NCBI RefSeq assembly: GCF_900168015.1
Contig: NZ_FUYR01000002.1
Coordinates: forward strand, 950,932-1,014,931
Direction: 5' to 3'
DNA: 64,000 nt
From: Daejeonella lutea
GTDB lineage: Bacteria > Bacteroidota > Bacteroidia > Sphingobacteriales > Sphingobacteriaceae
In this document: in pieces, positions 9,107 to 18,107 of the stretch
How positions within the stretch are numbered: position 1 is the stretch's first letter
Layout: each line of letters begins with the position of its first letter
Position numbers and translations under genes: made by a program
Notes under the pieces: model-generated
Database searches by the model: none
What the model was told of the DNA's origin: nothing
Seen by the model: only the letters and a program-made list of their open reading frames with translations

Positions 9107-10342
9107 ATGCCTACCTCCCGAAAAGCAGCAATGAGCTTTATTTTTATTACCCTACTAATTGATGTAACGGGGCTTGGACTTATAATTCCGGTATTTCCGG
9201 AGCTTATAAAACAGCTAACGCATGGAAACATTAGCGAAGCTTCTCAATGGAGCGGCTGGCTAACATTTGCTTATGCCATTATGCAATTTGTATGCGCTCC
9301 AATTATTGGTAATTTAAGTGATAAATATGGCAGAAGGCCAGTACTCCTGCTGTCCTTATTTGGTTTTGGTATAGATTATATCTTCCTGTCATTGGCTCCC
9401 AGTATTTGGTGGTTGTTCCTGGGGAGAATAATTGCTGGCATATTCGGTGCAAGTTTTACTACTGCAACCGCTTATATTGCTGATATCAGTACCGATGAGA
9501 ATCGGGCTCAGAATTTTGGCATGATTGGGGCTGCTTTTGGACTCGGGTTTATTATTGGTCCCGGATTAGGTGGCTTACTTGGAGAGCTTGGTCCGCGCGT
9601 ACCTTTTATTGCTGCTGCGATCCTTACATTTCTGAACGTTATATATGGATACTTCGTTCTTCCTGAGTCTCTTACAAAAGAGCATCGAAGGCCATTCGAA
9701 TGGAAGCGAGCCAACCCTTTAGGTTCACTGCTGCAATTGAAAAAATATAAAGGAGTTGGTGGTTTGATTGTTTCGCTGATTTTTGTCTACATCTCTGCCC
9801 ATGCAGTACAAAGCACATGGACATTTTTCAATATCGAAAAATTCAACTGGAGCAACGCGCTTATGGGAATATCCTTAACTGTTGTTGGATTGCTGGTTGC
9901 TTTGGTTCAGGGTGTATTAATCCGGTATACTAACCCAAGACTCGGCGACGAAAAAAGTATTTATGTTGGATTAGGCCTTTATTCATTAGGATTATTCTTA
10001 TTCGCATTTGCCAACCAGGGATGGATGATGTTCGCATTCTTGATCCCTTATTGCCTAGGAGGAATTGCAGGGCCGGCACTTCAGTCGATAATATCAGGGA
10101 ACGTCCCCAAAAATGAGCAAGGTGAACTTCAAGGGGCCTTAACCAGCCTGATGAGTGCGACGTCGATTGTCGGACCATTGCTGATGACCAACCTTTTTGC
10201 CTGGTTTACCAGACCCGGTGCTCCTGTGAAGTTTGCCGGTGCCCCTTTCTTCGCGGGAGCAATTTTAATGTTTGTAAGTGCGGTCATTGCTGCCCGCACA
10301 ATGAAACGGGACGTCTTTATCAACAGGAAAACAAATCCCTGA
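9107..10342 (+). CDS. TetA/TCR-family MFS drug efflux transporter
   Basis: A 411-residue twelve-helix major facilitator protein. The opening FITLLIDVTGLGLIIPVFP and the loop 2-3 signature GNLSDKYGRRPVLL are characteristic of the TetA-like drug:proton antiporters, as is GRIIAGIFGASFTTATAYIAD in helices 4-5. In this clade many chromosomal members are general multidrug exporters, so tetracycline resistance should not be assumed. The gene stands alone and converges with the glucosaminidase gene, the two stops being directly adjacent (10342/10343). Confidence 0.92.
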   Translation: MPTSRKAAMSFIFITLLIDVTGLGLIIPVFPELIKQLTHGNISEASQWSGWLTFAYAIMQFVCAPIIGNLSDKYGRRPVLLLSLFGFGIDYIFLSLAPSIWWLFLGRIIAGIFGASFTTATAYIADISTDENRAQNFGMIGAAFGLGFIIGPGLGGLLGELGPRVPFIAAAILTFLNVIYGYFVLPESLTKEHRRPFEWKRANPLGSLLQLKKYKGVGGLIVSLIFVYISAHAVQSTWTFFNIEKFNWSNALMGISLTVVGLLVALVQGVLIRYTNPRLGDEKSIYVGLGLYSLGLFLFAFANQGWMMFAFLIPYCLGGIAGPALQSIISGNVPKNEQGELQGALTSLMSATSIVGPLLMTNLFAWFTRPGAPVKFAGAPFFAGAILMFVSAVIAARTMKRDVFINRKTNP

Positions 10343-10867
10343 TTATAGTTTTACTTTGAAAACATCGTCAATTTTATCGACTCCAACACGATCGATTCTT
10401 GCGAGATAATCAGAAGTTTCTGAGTAATATTTTTGAATGTGCTCACGGTAAGCATCTTTGCTCACATTTTTTAAGCGAGATATTATATAGCTCTGGTAAA
10501 GAGCGTAATCAACTACAGATTCTTTCCAATTTGAATATGAAGCATGACCTCTGTTTATTCCAATTGCTGAAGTAGGTCTTAATTCCGCCATCTTCATTCC
10601 AAACAGATTATGGTTTTCTTTGAAAATATCGGAGGTAAAATTACCTGTTTCGAGTCTTGCTTGTGATAGGGCAACTTCGGGGTATTTAATCTTGAGTTCT
10701 TTCATCAAAGCGATTAATGCCTTTTCAGAAAACTCATTCGGAATATTACTTATTTGGGATTGTTTACCCCTTCCTTCTGAAGCATTTAATATACCTTTTG
10801 CATTATATGCAAACCCAATCCCGTAGCCTAGTGCCAGCACCAGTACGTGGTAAATGTATTTCTTCAT
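10343..10867 (-). CDS. Glucosaminidase-domain protein (peptidoglycan hydrolase), membrane-anchored
   Basis: From ATG 10867 it has 174 residues, with an N-terminal hydrophobic anchor (YIYHVLVLALGYGIGFAY) and a FlgJ/LytG-like N-acetylglucosaminidase domain. The catalytic Glu sits in SQARLETGNFTS, with the fold motif NHNLFGMK following, and YSNWKESVVDYALYQ lies further on. A purine-rich AAGGAAAAACT precedes this ATG; an in-frame ATG at 10897 would add ten residues. The expected role is cleavage of GlcNAc-MurNAc bonds in peptidoglycan at the outer face of the inner membrane. Confidence 0.88.
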   Translation of the reverse strand: MKKYIYHVLVLALGYGIGFAYNAKGILNASEGRGKQSQISNIPNEFSEKALIALMKELKIKYPEVALSQARLETGNFTSDIFKENHNLFGMKMAELRPTSAIGINRGHASYSNWKESVVDYALYQSYIISRLKNVSKDAYREHIQKYYSETSDYLARIDRVGVDKIDDVFKVKL

Positions 10868-10897
10868 AGTTTTTCCTTGCTTAAATAGATCCTTCAT

Positions 10898-11219
10898 AAT
10901 TTTTCTCAGTTAGGTTGATCGTTGTGATAATCGGTTTAAGAAAAGGTTTCATCTATAACGGCACATATTTTGATTTGTTTTGTCGAAACGGGTTATTTTA
11001 ATATCTCAAGGCATATTTTCAAAGCGATTCTAACGTTGTGTATGTCTTTGTATACAACATTTGATCCCGAAAACAGACACTTAATTTGGTTAAAAACTTG
11101 CTTTTCGCGTGTGTTTGGTGAGGTTTTTTAACCAACCTGTTCTGATGTGGGCCTAAAAGACTCGTAGTAAATTAGGATTTCGAGAATGGGGTCGTTATGA
11201 CATTAAAATGACAAACTGG
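10898..11219. other. Intergenic stretch, nothing assigned
   Basis: About 320 bases lie between two minus-strand genes. No convincing ORF, tRNA or terminator is visible. The sequence is AT-rich and contains a weak inverted pair around 11126-11141 (GGTTTTTTAACCAACC region). It probably holds the promoter of the glucosaminidase gene, but no clear TAnnTTTG was found. Confidence 0.4.
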
Positions 11220-11813
11220 TCAATTTTTGGGAGCGGGCGTAATCATGATATGGGCGCGATGGGATCCCGGATCCATTAGCCAAGGCATACCTGGAACATC
11301 TGGTTTTGTTGGAAGGCCTGTACTTGCGGCAGTGGCATACGGAACATAGATAACATATCTAAGAAAGCCATCTTTCACATTACCTGTAGCCGCATCGTAA
11401 TTTTCAGCTTTTGCAGTATATACATAGAGAGTAGTAGGTTGCTTAGGCATAAGCAACCTACCGCTTTTTACCTCCTCATCACGCAGATCAGAAGCATCTT
11501 TGGCTGACTTTCCTGCAAGCCTTAGATCCCGCCCACGTTTCATAAAAGGATCGAGGTCCTGATGATAGGCTGCAACGCTAAAACCGGTAAGTTTCGGATC
11601 ATCGGCAAGGCAAATCATTTCATTGCTGCCTTTCCTCAACTCTATAAATTCGCCTTTTTCATTATACCCCAACACTGTGGAATTTTCGCGCTTATCAGCT
11701 GGTGCAGCGAGTACGGCAGTCTGAATTTGAATAGCGGCCGGGGGTATGATAGATTGGGCACTTGTGATCAGTGCAGCACATAAAATGCAAAATGTTAGAA
11801 AGGAAGTTTTCAT
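11220..11813 (-). CDS. Secreted protein of unknown function
   Basis: A 197-residue protein with a clear Sec signal peptide (MKTSFLTFCILCAALITSAQ). The mature part has no domain I recognise. It includes a tract rich in charged residues (MKRGRDLRLAGKSAKDASD) and a Pro/Gly-rich C-terminal segment (TGLPTKPDVPGMPWLMDPG). It contains a single cysteine in the mature region (MICLAD) and no catalytic signature I can name. The neighbours (a glucosaminidase and CvfB) give no functional clue. It is likely a real gene, given its signal peptide and full-length open frame. Confidence 0.75.
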   Translation of the reverse strand: MKTSFLTFCILCAALITSAQSIIPPAAIQIQTAVLAAPADKRENSTVLGYNEKGEFIELRKGSNEMICLADDPKLTGFSVAAYHQDLDPFMKRGRDLRLAGKSAKDASDLRDEEVKSGRLLMPKQPTTLYVYTAKAENYDAATGNVKDGFLRYVIYVPYATAASTGLPTKPDVPGMPWLMDPGSHRAHIMITPAPKN

Positions 11814-11875
11814 AATTGAATATTAAAGCGTCCAGGCTAACTAATTTTAATCATTTTTAGCGGGAAACGCAAATA

Positions 11876-12739
11876 TTAGTCAGCTTTTTTATCGATTTCT
11901 GCCGCATTGGCCTGCACCAGCTTCACCGAATCGTCAGATACAAGCACTAGTCTTTCTTTGTAGAGGCTGCCCACAGCTTTTTTGAAAGCCTTTTTACTAA
12001 TCTTCAATTGGTTATAAATATCTTCTGGGGAACTCTTATCACCAAGGTTTATGATGCCCCCATTGTCCCGTAATTCTTGTAACAATGTATCTTTGAGATC
12101 AAGTATGTGCCTGAATCCAATTACTTGCAAACTTAAGTCGATCTTATTCTCCTCCCTTATCTTTTTAACGAAACCACGTTTAACATCTCCGGGGTGAAGA
12201 TCTTCAAATACTTCGTTGTGATAGAGCAGACCAGTGTAGCTCTGGTTAATGATCGCACTATAACCAAGATCACTTTCATCAAAAATGAGTAAACTAACTT
12301 CATCGCCCTCTTCGAGATCATGCATATCCTGGTCAATGAAATCTGTCACGCGGGAAGAAGCAGTAATGCGTTCGTTTTTTTCATCGGTGAATAAGTAAAC
12401 AACGTATTTCTGCCCAATTTTCATAGGGCGTTTTTGCTCGCGTTCCGGAACAAATACATCCTTACCAATACCCATATCCATGAACGCTCCGTCCTCATTT
12501 ACGTCAACAACCTCCAAAAAAGCAAATTCGTCAACCATTGCGATTGGAGTTTCCGTGGTAGCCATTAGACGGCCGTCGCTATGTATAAAAACGAAAACGT
12601 GTAAATTGTCACCTATCTCAGCTTCCTGAGGAGCATGGACATAAGGAAGAACCACTTCTTTCTCACCATCGGTAAGAATAAGTCCGGTATCTGTTTTTTT
12701 TATGAATCTGAGTTCATTGAACTTTCCTATGTCTATCAT
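11876..12739 (-). CDS. cvfB: CvfB-like S1 RNA-binding protein
   Basis: A 287-residue protein close to the usual length of CvfB/YitL. The first two thirds contain S1-like OB-fold modules: one begins at LRFIKKTDTGLILTDGEKE, and a second contains VVDVNEDGAFMDMGIGKDVFVP. The C-terminal 60 residues form a winged-helix element (GDKSSPEDIYNQLKISKKA). Homologues in Firmicutes bind RNA and influence virulence gene expression; a general role in RNA metabolism is the most that can be said here. The start ATG is at 12737-12739. Confidence 0.9.
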   Translation of the reverse strand: MIDIGKFNELRFIKKTDTGLILTDGEKEVVLPYVHAPQEAEIGDNLHVFVFIHSDGRLMATTETPIAMVDEFAFLEVVDVNEDGAFMDMGIGKDVFVPEREQKRPMKIGQKYVVYLFTDEKNERITASSRVTDFIDQDMHDLEEGDEVSLLIFDESDLGYSAIINQSYTGLLYHNEVFEDLHPGDVKRGFVKKIREENKIDLSLQVIGFRHILDLKDTLLQELRDNGGIINLGDKSSPEDIYNQLKISKKAFKKAVGSLYKERLVLVSDDSVKLVQANAAEIDKKAD

Positions 12740-12825
12740 GATTGTTAAGCTTTATGGCGGGAAGGTATAAAATGCAAAGATATGAAAACAACCTGAATGC
12801 ATTTTGTTCAGACAGTCTGGAAACG

Positions 12826-12857
12826 AAAAATGCCTCCGAACTGTCGAAGGCATTTTC
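12826..12857 (-). terminator. Terminator downstream of sodC
   Basis: An inverted repeat with AAAATGCCT arms extended by CGA (one mismatch) and a short loop. On the minus strand it follows the sodC stop at 12877 and ends in a T-run. It lies between sodC and cvfB and may act on both strands. Confidence 0.75.
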
Positions 12858-12876
12858 ATTTTTTATAAATTGACTA

Positions 12877-13485
12877 TCAGTTTCCTGAAATTACACCGCA
12901 ACCAATTCTGCTTCCTGCATTTCCAGTTGGCTGTGTTTTGTAGTCATCAACACCTGAATGGACAATAACTGCGCGGCCAAGGACGTTTGTTTTCTCATCC
13001 CCACCAATAGTCCATCTGTTAGAGGAAACAGTCACCGTGCCAGCTCCTTCACCATTTAATTGAACGTTGCCTATATCTCCGGAGTGGTATGCTGCTGATC
13101 CCCATTTTCCATGTGCTTCATTTGTTGGGTTCCAGTGCCCATGCGCACCTTTGCCGGCGTCTCCGCAATCACCATGTTCATGAAAATGAACTGCGACAGT
13201 TTTGTTTGCCATCTTAGGGAAAGATACGTTTAAAGTCATTTCAACAGATCCATCATCTTTTTTGGTAAACTCCACCCGGCCACTACCCGTAGTGTCAGTT
13301 TTGGTAGCAGCAATATCAGCGTGAGCTTTGGTAGCTACACCCCCCATCGTTGCAGTTGTATCCATTGTCGCACTATCGGCTTGCATCGTCGAATCGTGCA
13401 TAGCATCAGTTTTGTTCGTGTTAGTACATGCTGCCATCACCCCAATAAAAAGCGGTAAGGTTAGCCACATTGATGTTTTTTTCAT
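12877..13485 (-). CDS. sodC: Cu/Zn superoxide dismutase, lipoprotein
   Basis: A 202-residue protein converting superoxide to peroxide and oxygen outside the cytoplasm. The N-terminus is a lipoprotein signal with lipobox VMAAC and a Thr/Asp/Met-rich linker. The Cu ligands are in VHFHEHGDC, the bridging and Zn ligands in GHWNP, AHGKW and YHSGDIGN, and the last Cu His in VIVHSGVDD; the disulfide cysteines are in HGDCGD and RIGCGVI. All metal ligands are present, so it should be active. It sits alone with its own terminator. Confidence 0.93.
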   Translation of the reverse strand: MKKTSMWLTLPLFIGVMAACTNTNKTDAMHDSTMQADSATMDTTATMGGVATKAHADIAATKTDTTGSGRVEFTKKDDGSVEMTLNVSFPKMANKTVAVHFHEHGDCGDAGKGAHGHWNPTNEAHGKWGSAAYHSGDIGNVQLNGEGAGTVTVSSNRWTIGGDEKTNVLGRAVIVHSGVDDYKTQPTGNAGSRIGCGVISGN

Positions 13486-13639
13486 AATAAAGTTTTTAGG
13501 ATTTGATATTGTATATAACGTTTTGATTCAGATAAGGTTTTATGAAAAGCTAATGCACAATCAATCCTTGGCAAAGGCTAAGATGCTAATTCATTATCTC
13601 AGATAATAAGGATATTTTTGTACAGACAATTTTGGGCAC

Positions 13640-15838
13640 TTGACGAAAGTATTATTAATCACGCCACCATTTACGCAGTTGAATACACCGTACCCAGCGA
13701 CGGCATATTTAAAGGGCTTTCTCAATACCAAAAAAATTCCCGCTACACAGGCTGATCTTGGTATTGAGGTGATTTTAAAATTGTTCTCAGCTAAAGGGCT
13801 GGATAGTGTTTTCAATGAAGCTGAAAAGTCTTCAGTTCCTCTGAGCGACAATGCAAGCCGGATTATTGCTTTAAAGGATGACTATATACGAACGGTTGAT
13901 GCAGTCATATCCTTTCTTCAAGGCAAAAATCCAACCCTCTCTCATTTGATATGCATGGAGGATTTTCTACCTGAAGCCTCGCGCTTTGGCCAAACAGAAG
14001 AATTGGAATGGGCATTCGGATCAATGGGTACTCAGGATAAGGCAAAACATTTGGCCACCCTGTATCTTGAGGATATCTCTGACCTTATCGTTGAATGTGT
14101 TGACCCCAATTTCGGATTCAGCAGGTATGCCGAACGATTGGGCAGATCGGCTGGCAGTTTTGACGAACTGTATCATTCATTAAAGCAAGAAAACACTTAT
14201 GTTGATAATTTACTAATCGAAATACTCGCTGAGCGAATGCATTTAGTAGGTCCTGAGCTGGTATCATTTTCAGTTCCGTTTCCAGGTAATTTATATTCAG
14301 CATTTCGTTCGGCACAATGTATCAAAGCTAACTTTCCGGGTGTGAAGATTGCGATGGGCGGAGGATTCCCAAATACGGAACTGCGTTCAGTTTCTGACCC
14401 TCGCGTATTCGAGTTTTTTGATTTCATCTGTCTGGATGATGGAGAAGCGCCTTTCGAACACCTTGTAGAGCTACTGGATGGAAAACGAAAGGTAAGTGAA
14501 TTAAAGCGGACATTCATCTTGAACGATGGTGTTGTGGAGTATATTAACTCAAGCACATCCAAAGATTACAAGCAGTTTGAAGTGGGAACTCCCGATTACT
14601 CTGATTTGTTGCTGGATCATTATATCTCAGTTATAGAAATTGTAAATCCGATGCATCGGATGTGGAGTGATGGGAGATGGAACAAACTGACAATGGCCCA
14701 TGGTTGCTATTGGGGGAAGTGTACCTTCTGTGATATAGCTCTAGATTACATTAAGATTTATGAGCCTGTTGCCGCGGGTCTGCTATGCGATCGAATGGAG
14801 GAAATGATAGCACAGACCGGCCAGAATGGATTTCATTTTGTTGATGAAGCAGCACCCCCTGCGTTGATGCGTTCCCTGGCTCTGGAAATTATCAGAAGGA
14901 AGCTAACGGTAACATGGTGGACCAATATCCGGTTCGAAAAAAGCTTTACCAAAGATTTATGTCTGCTTCTCAAAGCTTCAGGTTGTATCGCAATATCAGG
15001 CGGTCTTGAAGTTGCTTCTGACCGCCTGTTGGCGTTAATTCAAAAGGGGGTGACTGTGGAGCAGGTAGCCAGGGTAACAAATAACTTTACCCAGGCCGGG
15101 ATCATGGTTCACGCTTATCTGATGTACGGTTTCCCCACGCAAACCGCTCAGGAAACTATAGACTCGCTGGAGATGGTTCGCCAGATGTTTGAATCAGGAG
15201 TCTTACAATCTGCTTTTTGGCATCAATTTGCTATGACAGCTCATAGTCCTGTCGGAATGTATCCGGAGCAATTCAATGTTTCGCGCGCGACATCAACTAT
15301 TGGAAGTTTTGCAAATAACGATATTATTCATCACGATCCGGGTGGTGCCAACCATGAACTCTTCAGCTATGGACTGAAGAAATCTCTTTTCAATTATATG
15401 CATGGGATTTGTTTTGAAAATCCCCTACAATCGTGGTTTGACCATAAGGTTCCCCGCACCAGGGTGAATCCGGGGTTTATAGAAAGTGCTATTAGTGCAG
15501 ATGATAACTTCCTCGTGAAGCCTGAAGCAAAACTAGTATGGCTCGGGTCAAAACCGCATATAAGTTATTTTAACAAGGTAAAGAAGGGCAAACACTGGGA
15601 TTTGGCAGAATTCAAATTTTACGACAAGAAATCAGAATTTAGCATTCAAGTCGACAAATTGCTGGCCGCCTGGCTCAGTAATTTTCTGGAGATAAGTTCA
15701 CCGGAGAATGTTGAACGTATAACTTTTCAAAAAGCCAAAGAGGATTTTGAACGCCTAACCGGTCAGGATTTTGAACCATTTTGGTACGGCAAGGCTGTTA
15801 ATACGCTCCGGAACTCGGGCCTCTTGGTATTATCTTAA
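13640..15838 (+). CDS. B12-binding-domain radical SAM protein
   Basis: A 732-residue protein starting at TTG 13640; the sequence after it (TKVLLITPPFTQLNTPYPA) is the conserved N-terminus of this family, and an in-frame ATG upstream is blocked by a stop. A B12-binding-like Rossmann region (IAMGGGFPNTEL) precedes the radical SAM barrel, whose cluster cysteines are in HGCYWGKCTFC (about C356, C360, C363). Such proteins methylate or rearrange unactivated carbons, but the substrate of this long subgroup is unknown. The downstream convergent lipoprotein gene overlaps it by four bases. Confidence 0.9.
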   Translation: MTKVLLITPPFTQLNTPYPATAYLKGFLNTKKIPATQADLGIEVILKLFSAKGLDSVFNEAEKSSVPLSDNASRIIALKDDYIRTVDAVISFLQGKNPTLSHLICMEDFLPEASRFGQTEELEWAFGSMGTQDKAKHLATLYLEDISDLIVECVDPNFGFSRYAERLGRSAGSFDELYHSLKQENTYVDNLLIEILAERMHLVGPELVSFSVPFPGNLYSAFRSAQCIKANFPGVKIAMGGGFPNTELRSVSDPRVFEFFDFICLDDGEAPFEHLVELLDGKRKVSELKRTFILNDGVVEYINSSTSKDYKQFEVGTPDYSDLLLDHYISVIEIVNPMHRMWSDGRWNKLTMAHGCYWGKCTFCDIALDYIKIYEPVAAGLLCDRMEEMIAQTGQNGFHFVDEAAPPALMRSLALEIIRRKLTVTWWTNIRFEKSFTKDLCLLLKASGCIAISGGLEVASDRLLALIQKGVTVEQVARVTNNFTQAGIMVHAYLMYGFPTQTAQETIDSLEMVRQMFESGVLQSAFWHQFAMTAHSPVGMYPEQFNVSRATSTIGSFANNDIIHHDPGGANHELFSYGLKKSLFNYMHGICFENPLQSWFDHKVPRTRVNPGFIESAISADDNFLVKPEAKLVWLGSKPHISYFNKVKKGKHWDLAEFKFYDKKSEFSIQVDKLLAAWLSNFLEISSPENVERITFQKAKEDFERLTGQDFEPFWYGKAVNTLRNSGLLVLS

Positions 15839-16206
15839 TTTACCTTCACATATTTTGAGCCACATGCTTCAATGCATTGCGGGGTGAGAGTTAAAGTAGA
15901 TCCCTCTGTTTTGTAAGAGACAACTTGTTTTCTACCATCATTAAGAGTAAACTCCAGTTTGACGGAGTCCAAAACTTTATATGTTTGGAAGTTCGGAGAA
16001 TCTGTGCTGGAAACTGACCCATCGGTATTAAACGTCAGGTATGATTCATTCGTTACCGCATTCCATTTTCCACTTCCATCACCCGGATCTGCCAGGCTTT
16101 CTGTCAGCTTCCACTTTCCAGCAAGCCTGGAGGTTTCATTCATAGTGGCACATCCCGCGATCAATCCAAAAAATATCACAAGAGTTAATTGTTGAATAGC
16201 TTTCAT
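15835..16206 (-). CDS. Small lipocalin-like lipoprotein
   Basis: A 123-residue protein with lipobox IAGC near residues 16-19, so it is predicted to be lipid-anchored. The mature part begins LAGKWKLTESLADPGDGSG and continues with beta-strand-like stretches (SYLTFNTDGSVSS, KLEFTLNDGRKQVVSYKT), the pattern of the lipocalin-like domain common in Bacteroidota. Two cysteines close to the C-terminus (QCIEACGS) could form a disulfide. The ligand is unknown. It overlaps the 3' end of the radical SAM gene on the opposite strand by four bases. Confidence 0.8.
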   Translation of the reverse strand: MKAIQQLTLVIFFGLIAGCATMNETSRLAGKWKLTESLADPGDGSGKWNAVTNESYLTFNTDGSVSSTDSPNFQTYKVLDSVKLEFTLNDGRKQVVSYKTEGSTLTLTPQCIEACGSKYVKVN

Positions 16207-16276
16207 GTTAATAAAACCCGCGAATACCGGTTTTGTTTATTTCGACTTATTCATCTGCGTATTTAATTTCAAATAA

Positions 16277-16304
16277 AAAAAGCGCAATCAAAGATTGCGC
16301 TTTT
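16277..16304 (-). terminator. Terminator downstream of the M28 peptidase gene
   Basis: A perfect stem (AAAAGCGCAATC / GATTGCGCTTTT) with a three-base loop. On the minus strand it runs into a T-rich tail about 20 bases after the peptidase stop. Confidence 0.9.
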
Positions 16305-16326
16305 AGAGAATTTAAATCTATTGCGT

Positions 16327-17880
16327 TTAGTTAACTCCGCCTTTACGAGTAGGAGAGCGCTGAGCAGGCCATTCGGAAGGCTTCCCCGTAGTAGAGTTAA
16401 TTGGAAGGATACTCCGTTCGCGGGATGTTTTATTAGGATCTTCGCTCGCCATATAAACCAGGATTGCGGTCAGGATTGCATTATTCTGGACATCATCAAA
16501 AACGATTTTATCATACGTGTCGCGGTTTGTATGCCATGTGTAATTACCATATGACCATCCCAATGAACTTAATGAAAATGCGGGCACGCCTGCTGCAACA
16601 AACGAAGCGTAATCAGAACCACCACCCCCAGGAGATCCAGGGAAACTTGTTTGGATTTGTGATTTGATTTCAGTTGGAACAGGGTTCAGCCAGCGACCTA
16701 AATAGTCGTAAGCATTTAAAAATCCCTGCCCTGAAAGACTGACCACTCTGCCAGTTCCATTATCCTGGTTGAAAAGAGCCTGTATATTTTTCACAATTTC
16801 TGGATGATCTTCAACAAAGGCCCTCGAACCATTCAGACCTTGTTCTTCACTACCCCAATGACCTACAAGAATAGTTCTTTTAGGATTCGGATAAACCTTT
16901 TTAAGAATTCTCATTGCCTCAAGCATGGTAATTGTGCCGGTAGCATTATCAGTTGCTCCCGTTCCGCCATCCCATGAATCGAAATGGGCTGATAACATCA
17001 CATATTCCTCTGGTTTTTCAGTTCCGCGAATCTCTGCTATGGTATTGAAAGTCGGAACCATTCCCAGCTCCTTTGAATCAGTTTTAACGCTGATCTTTGG
17101 GTTGATACCGGATTCTGTCAGGCGGTATAATAAACCGTAATCTTCAAGGGATAGGTCAATAGTCGGGATTTTGCTTGTGTTCGCGCTGAATATTTTATTC
17201 ACTCCAAACCCGGCAGACCAATTAGAGGCCACGATGCCAGCCGCACCTGCTTTTTCTAGCGCCAATGCAAGACTTCTGGCAGTTAAGCCAGTCTTGGTCA
17301 TACGGTTTCGCCACGCTGCCATGTCAGCGGTGCGCTCGGCTTTCATTTTCTCGAAAGACTCTTTAGTGGCAAATTCCTGCCAGTTATAATCAGGACGACC
17401 AGTGGCCTGATTCATAGAGATCAAAACAAATTTCCCTTTTACTGATGGAAGCCATTTTTGAAAGGCTACAGAATCCGGAGCATTTCCAAGTACAATTGTT
17501 TCTGCGGTAATTGTTTTGCCGTTTGTTGATGGACTCCAGGCAAGTTGCATTCCTTCCAGTGACTTCACCCGGGGATATACCATGTCAATATGAGAAATAC
17601 CTCTTTCCCAACCACGCCACTCACCCCACTTTTCATTTCTTGCGGTTATTCCCCAAGTCTGATATTTGGAAACTGCCCAGTCATGTGCTTGCTTCATTTG
17701 CGGAGTTCCAACTAGTCTTGGCCCAATACCATCGGTCAATTCGTGGGCTAGTTTTTTTAGCTGGGAATTTTGGGTTGCTTCCTTTATTATGTTCTCGACA
17801 ATTGGATCTTTGGCCTGAGAGAAGGATAGGGTCGCCGAAAATAATAAGGAAACGGATAGGAGTCCGATCGATGTTTTCAT
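16327..17880 (-). CDS. Secreted M28 family zinc aminopeptidase with PA domain
   Basis: A 517-residue exported peptidase with a Sec signal peptide (LLSVSLLFSATLSFSQA). A protease-associated insertion occupies roughly residues 130-260. The dinuclear zinc site is complete: His/Asp in SAHFDSWDGG, bridging Asp in GATDNATG, catalytic Glu and ligand Glu in GSEEQG, Asp in FNQDNGTG and final His in TWHTNRDTYDK. Family members release N-terminal amino acids from peptides in the periplasm or outside the cell. It is transcribed alone with its own terminator. Confidence 0.93.
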   Translation of the reverse strand: MKTSIGLLSVSLLFSATLSFSQAKDPIVENIIKEATQNSQLKKLAHELTDGIGPRLVGTPQMKQAHDWAVSKYQTWGITARNEKWGEWRGWERGISHIDMVYPRVKSLEGMQLAWSPSTNGKTITAETIVLGNAPDSVAFQKWLPSVKGKFVLISMNQATGRPDYNWQEFATKESFEKMKAERTADMAAWRNRMTKTGLTARSLALALEKAGAAGIVASNWSAGFGVNKIFSANTSKIPTIDLSLEDYGLLYRLTESGINPKISVKTDSKELGMVPTFNTIAEIRGTEKPEEYVMLSAHFDSWDGGTGATDNATGTITMLEAMRILKKVYPNPKRTILVGHWGSEEQGLNGSRAFVEDHPEIVKNIQALFNQDNGTGRVVSLSGQGFLNAYDYLGRWLNPVPTEIKSQIQTSFPGSPGGGGSDYASFVAAGVPAFSLSSLGWSYGNYTWHTNRDTYDKIVFDDVQNNAILTAILVYMASEDPNKTSRERSILPINSTTGKPSEWPAQRSPTRKGGVN

Positions 17881-18107
17881 GAATAAATAATTTGAGTTTA
17901 TAATGGTTTGGTCAAATATAATTAATTGTCTGACTACGCCGTAAGGAATTTAACGGACATGTTACTTGTTTTTCAGTTGTTGGAGAAAAACTTAGAGTAG
18001 ATTAGCAAGGCGACCAAAATCACAACAAATAGGGCGCACCCATAAATATGAAATTCCTGAGTTTAAATAAATCTTACTAATTTCCTCTGATATTAGATAG
18101 TTCCTCA

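Noticed and set aside
9107-10342. Specific tetracycline resistance gene
   Set aside because: The protein belongs to the TetA-like family by motif, but chromosomal Bacteroidota members often export other compounds and no tet regulator is adjacent.
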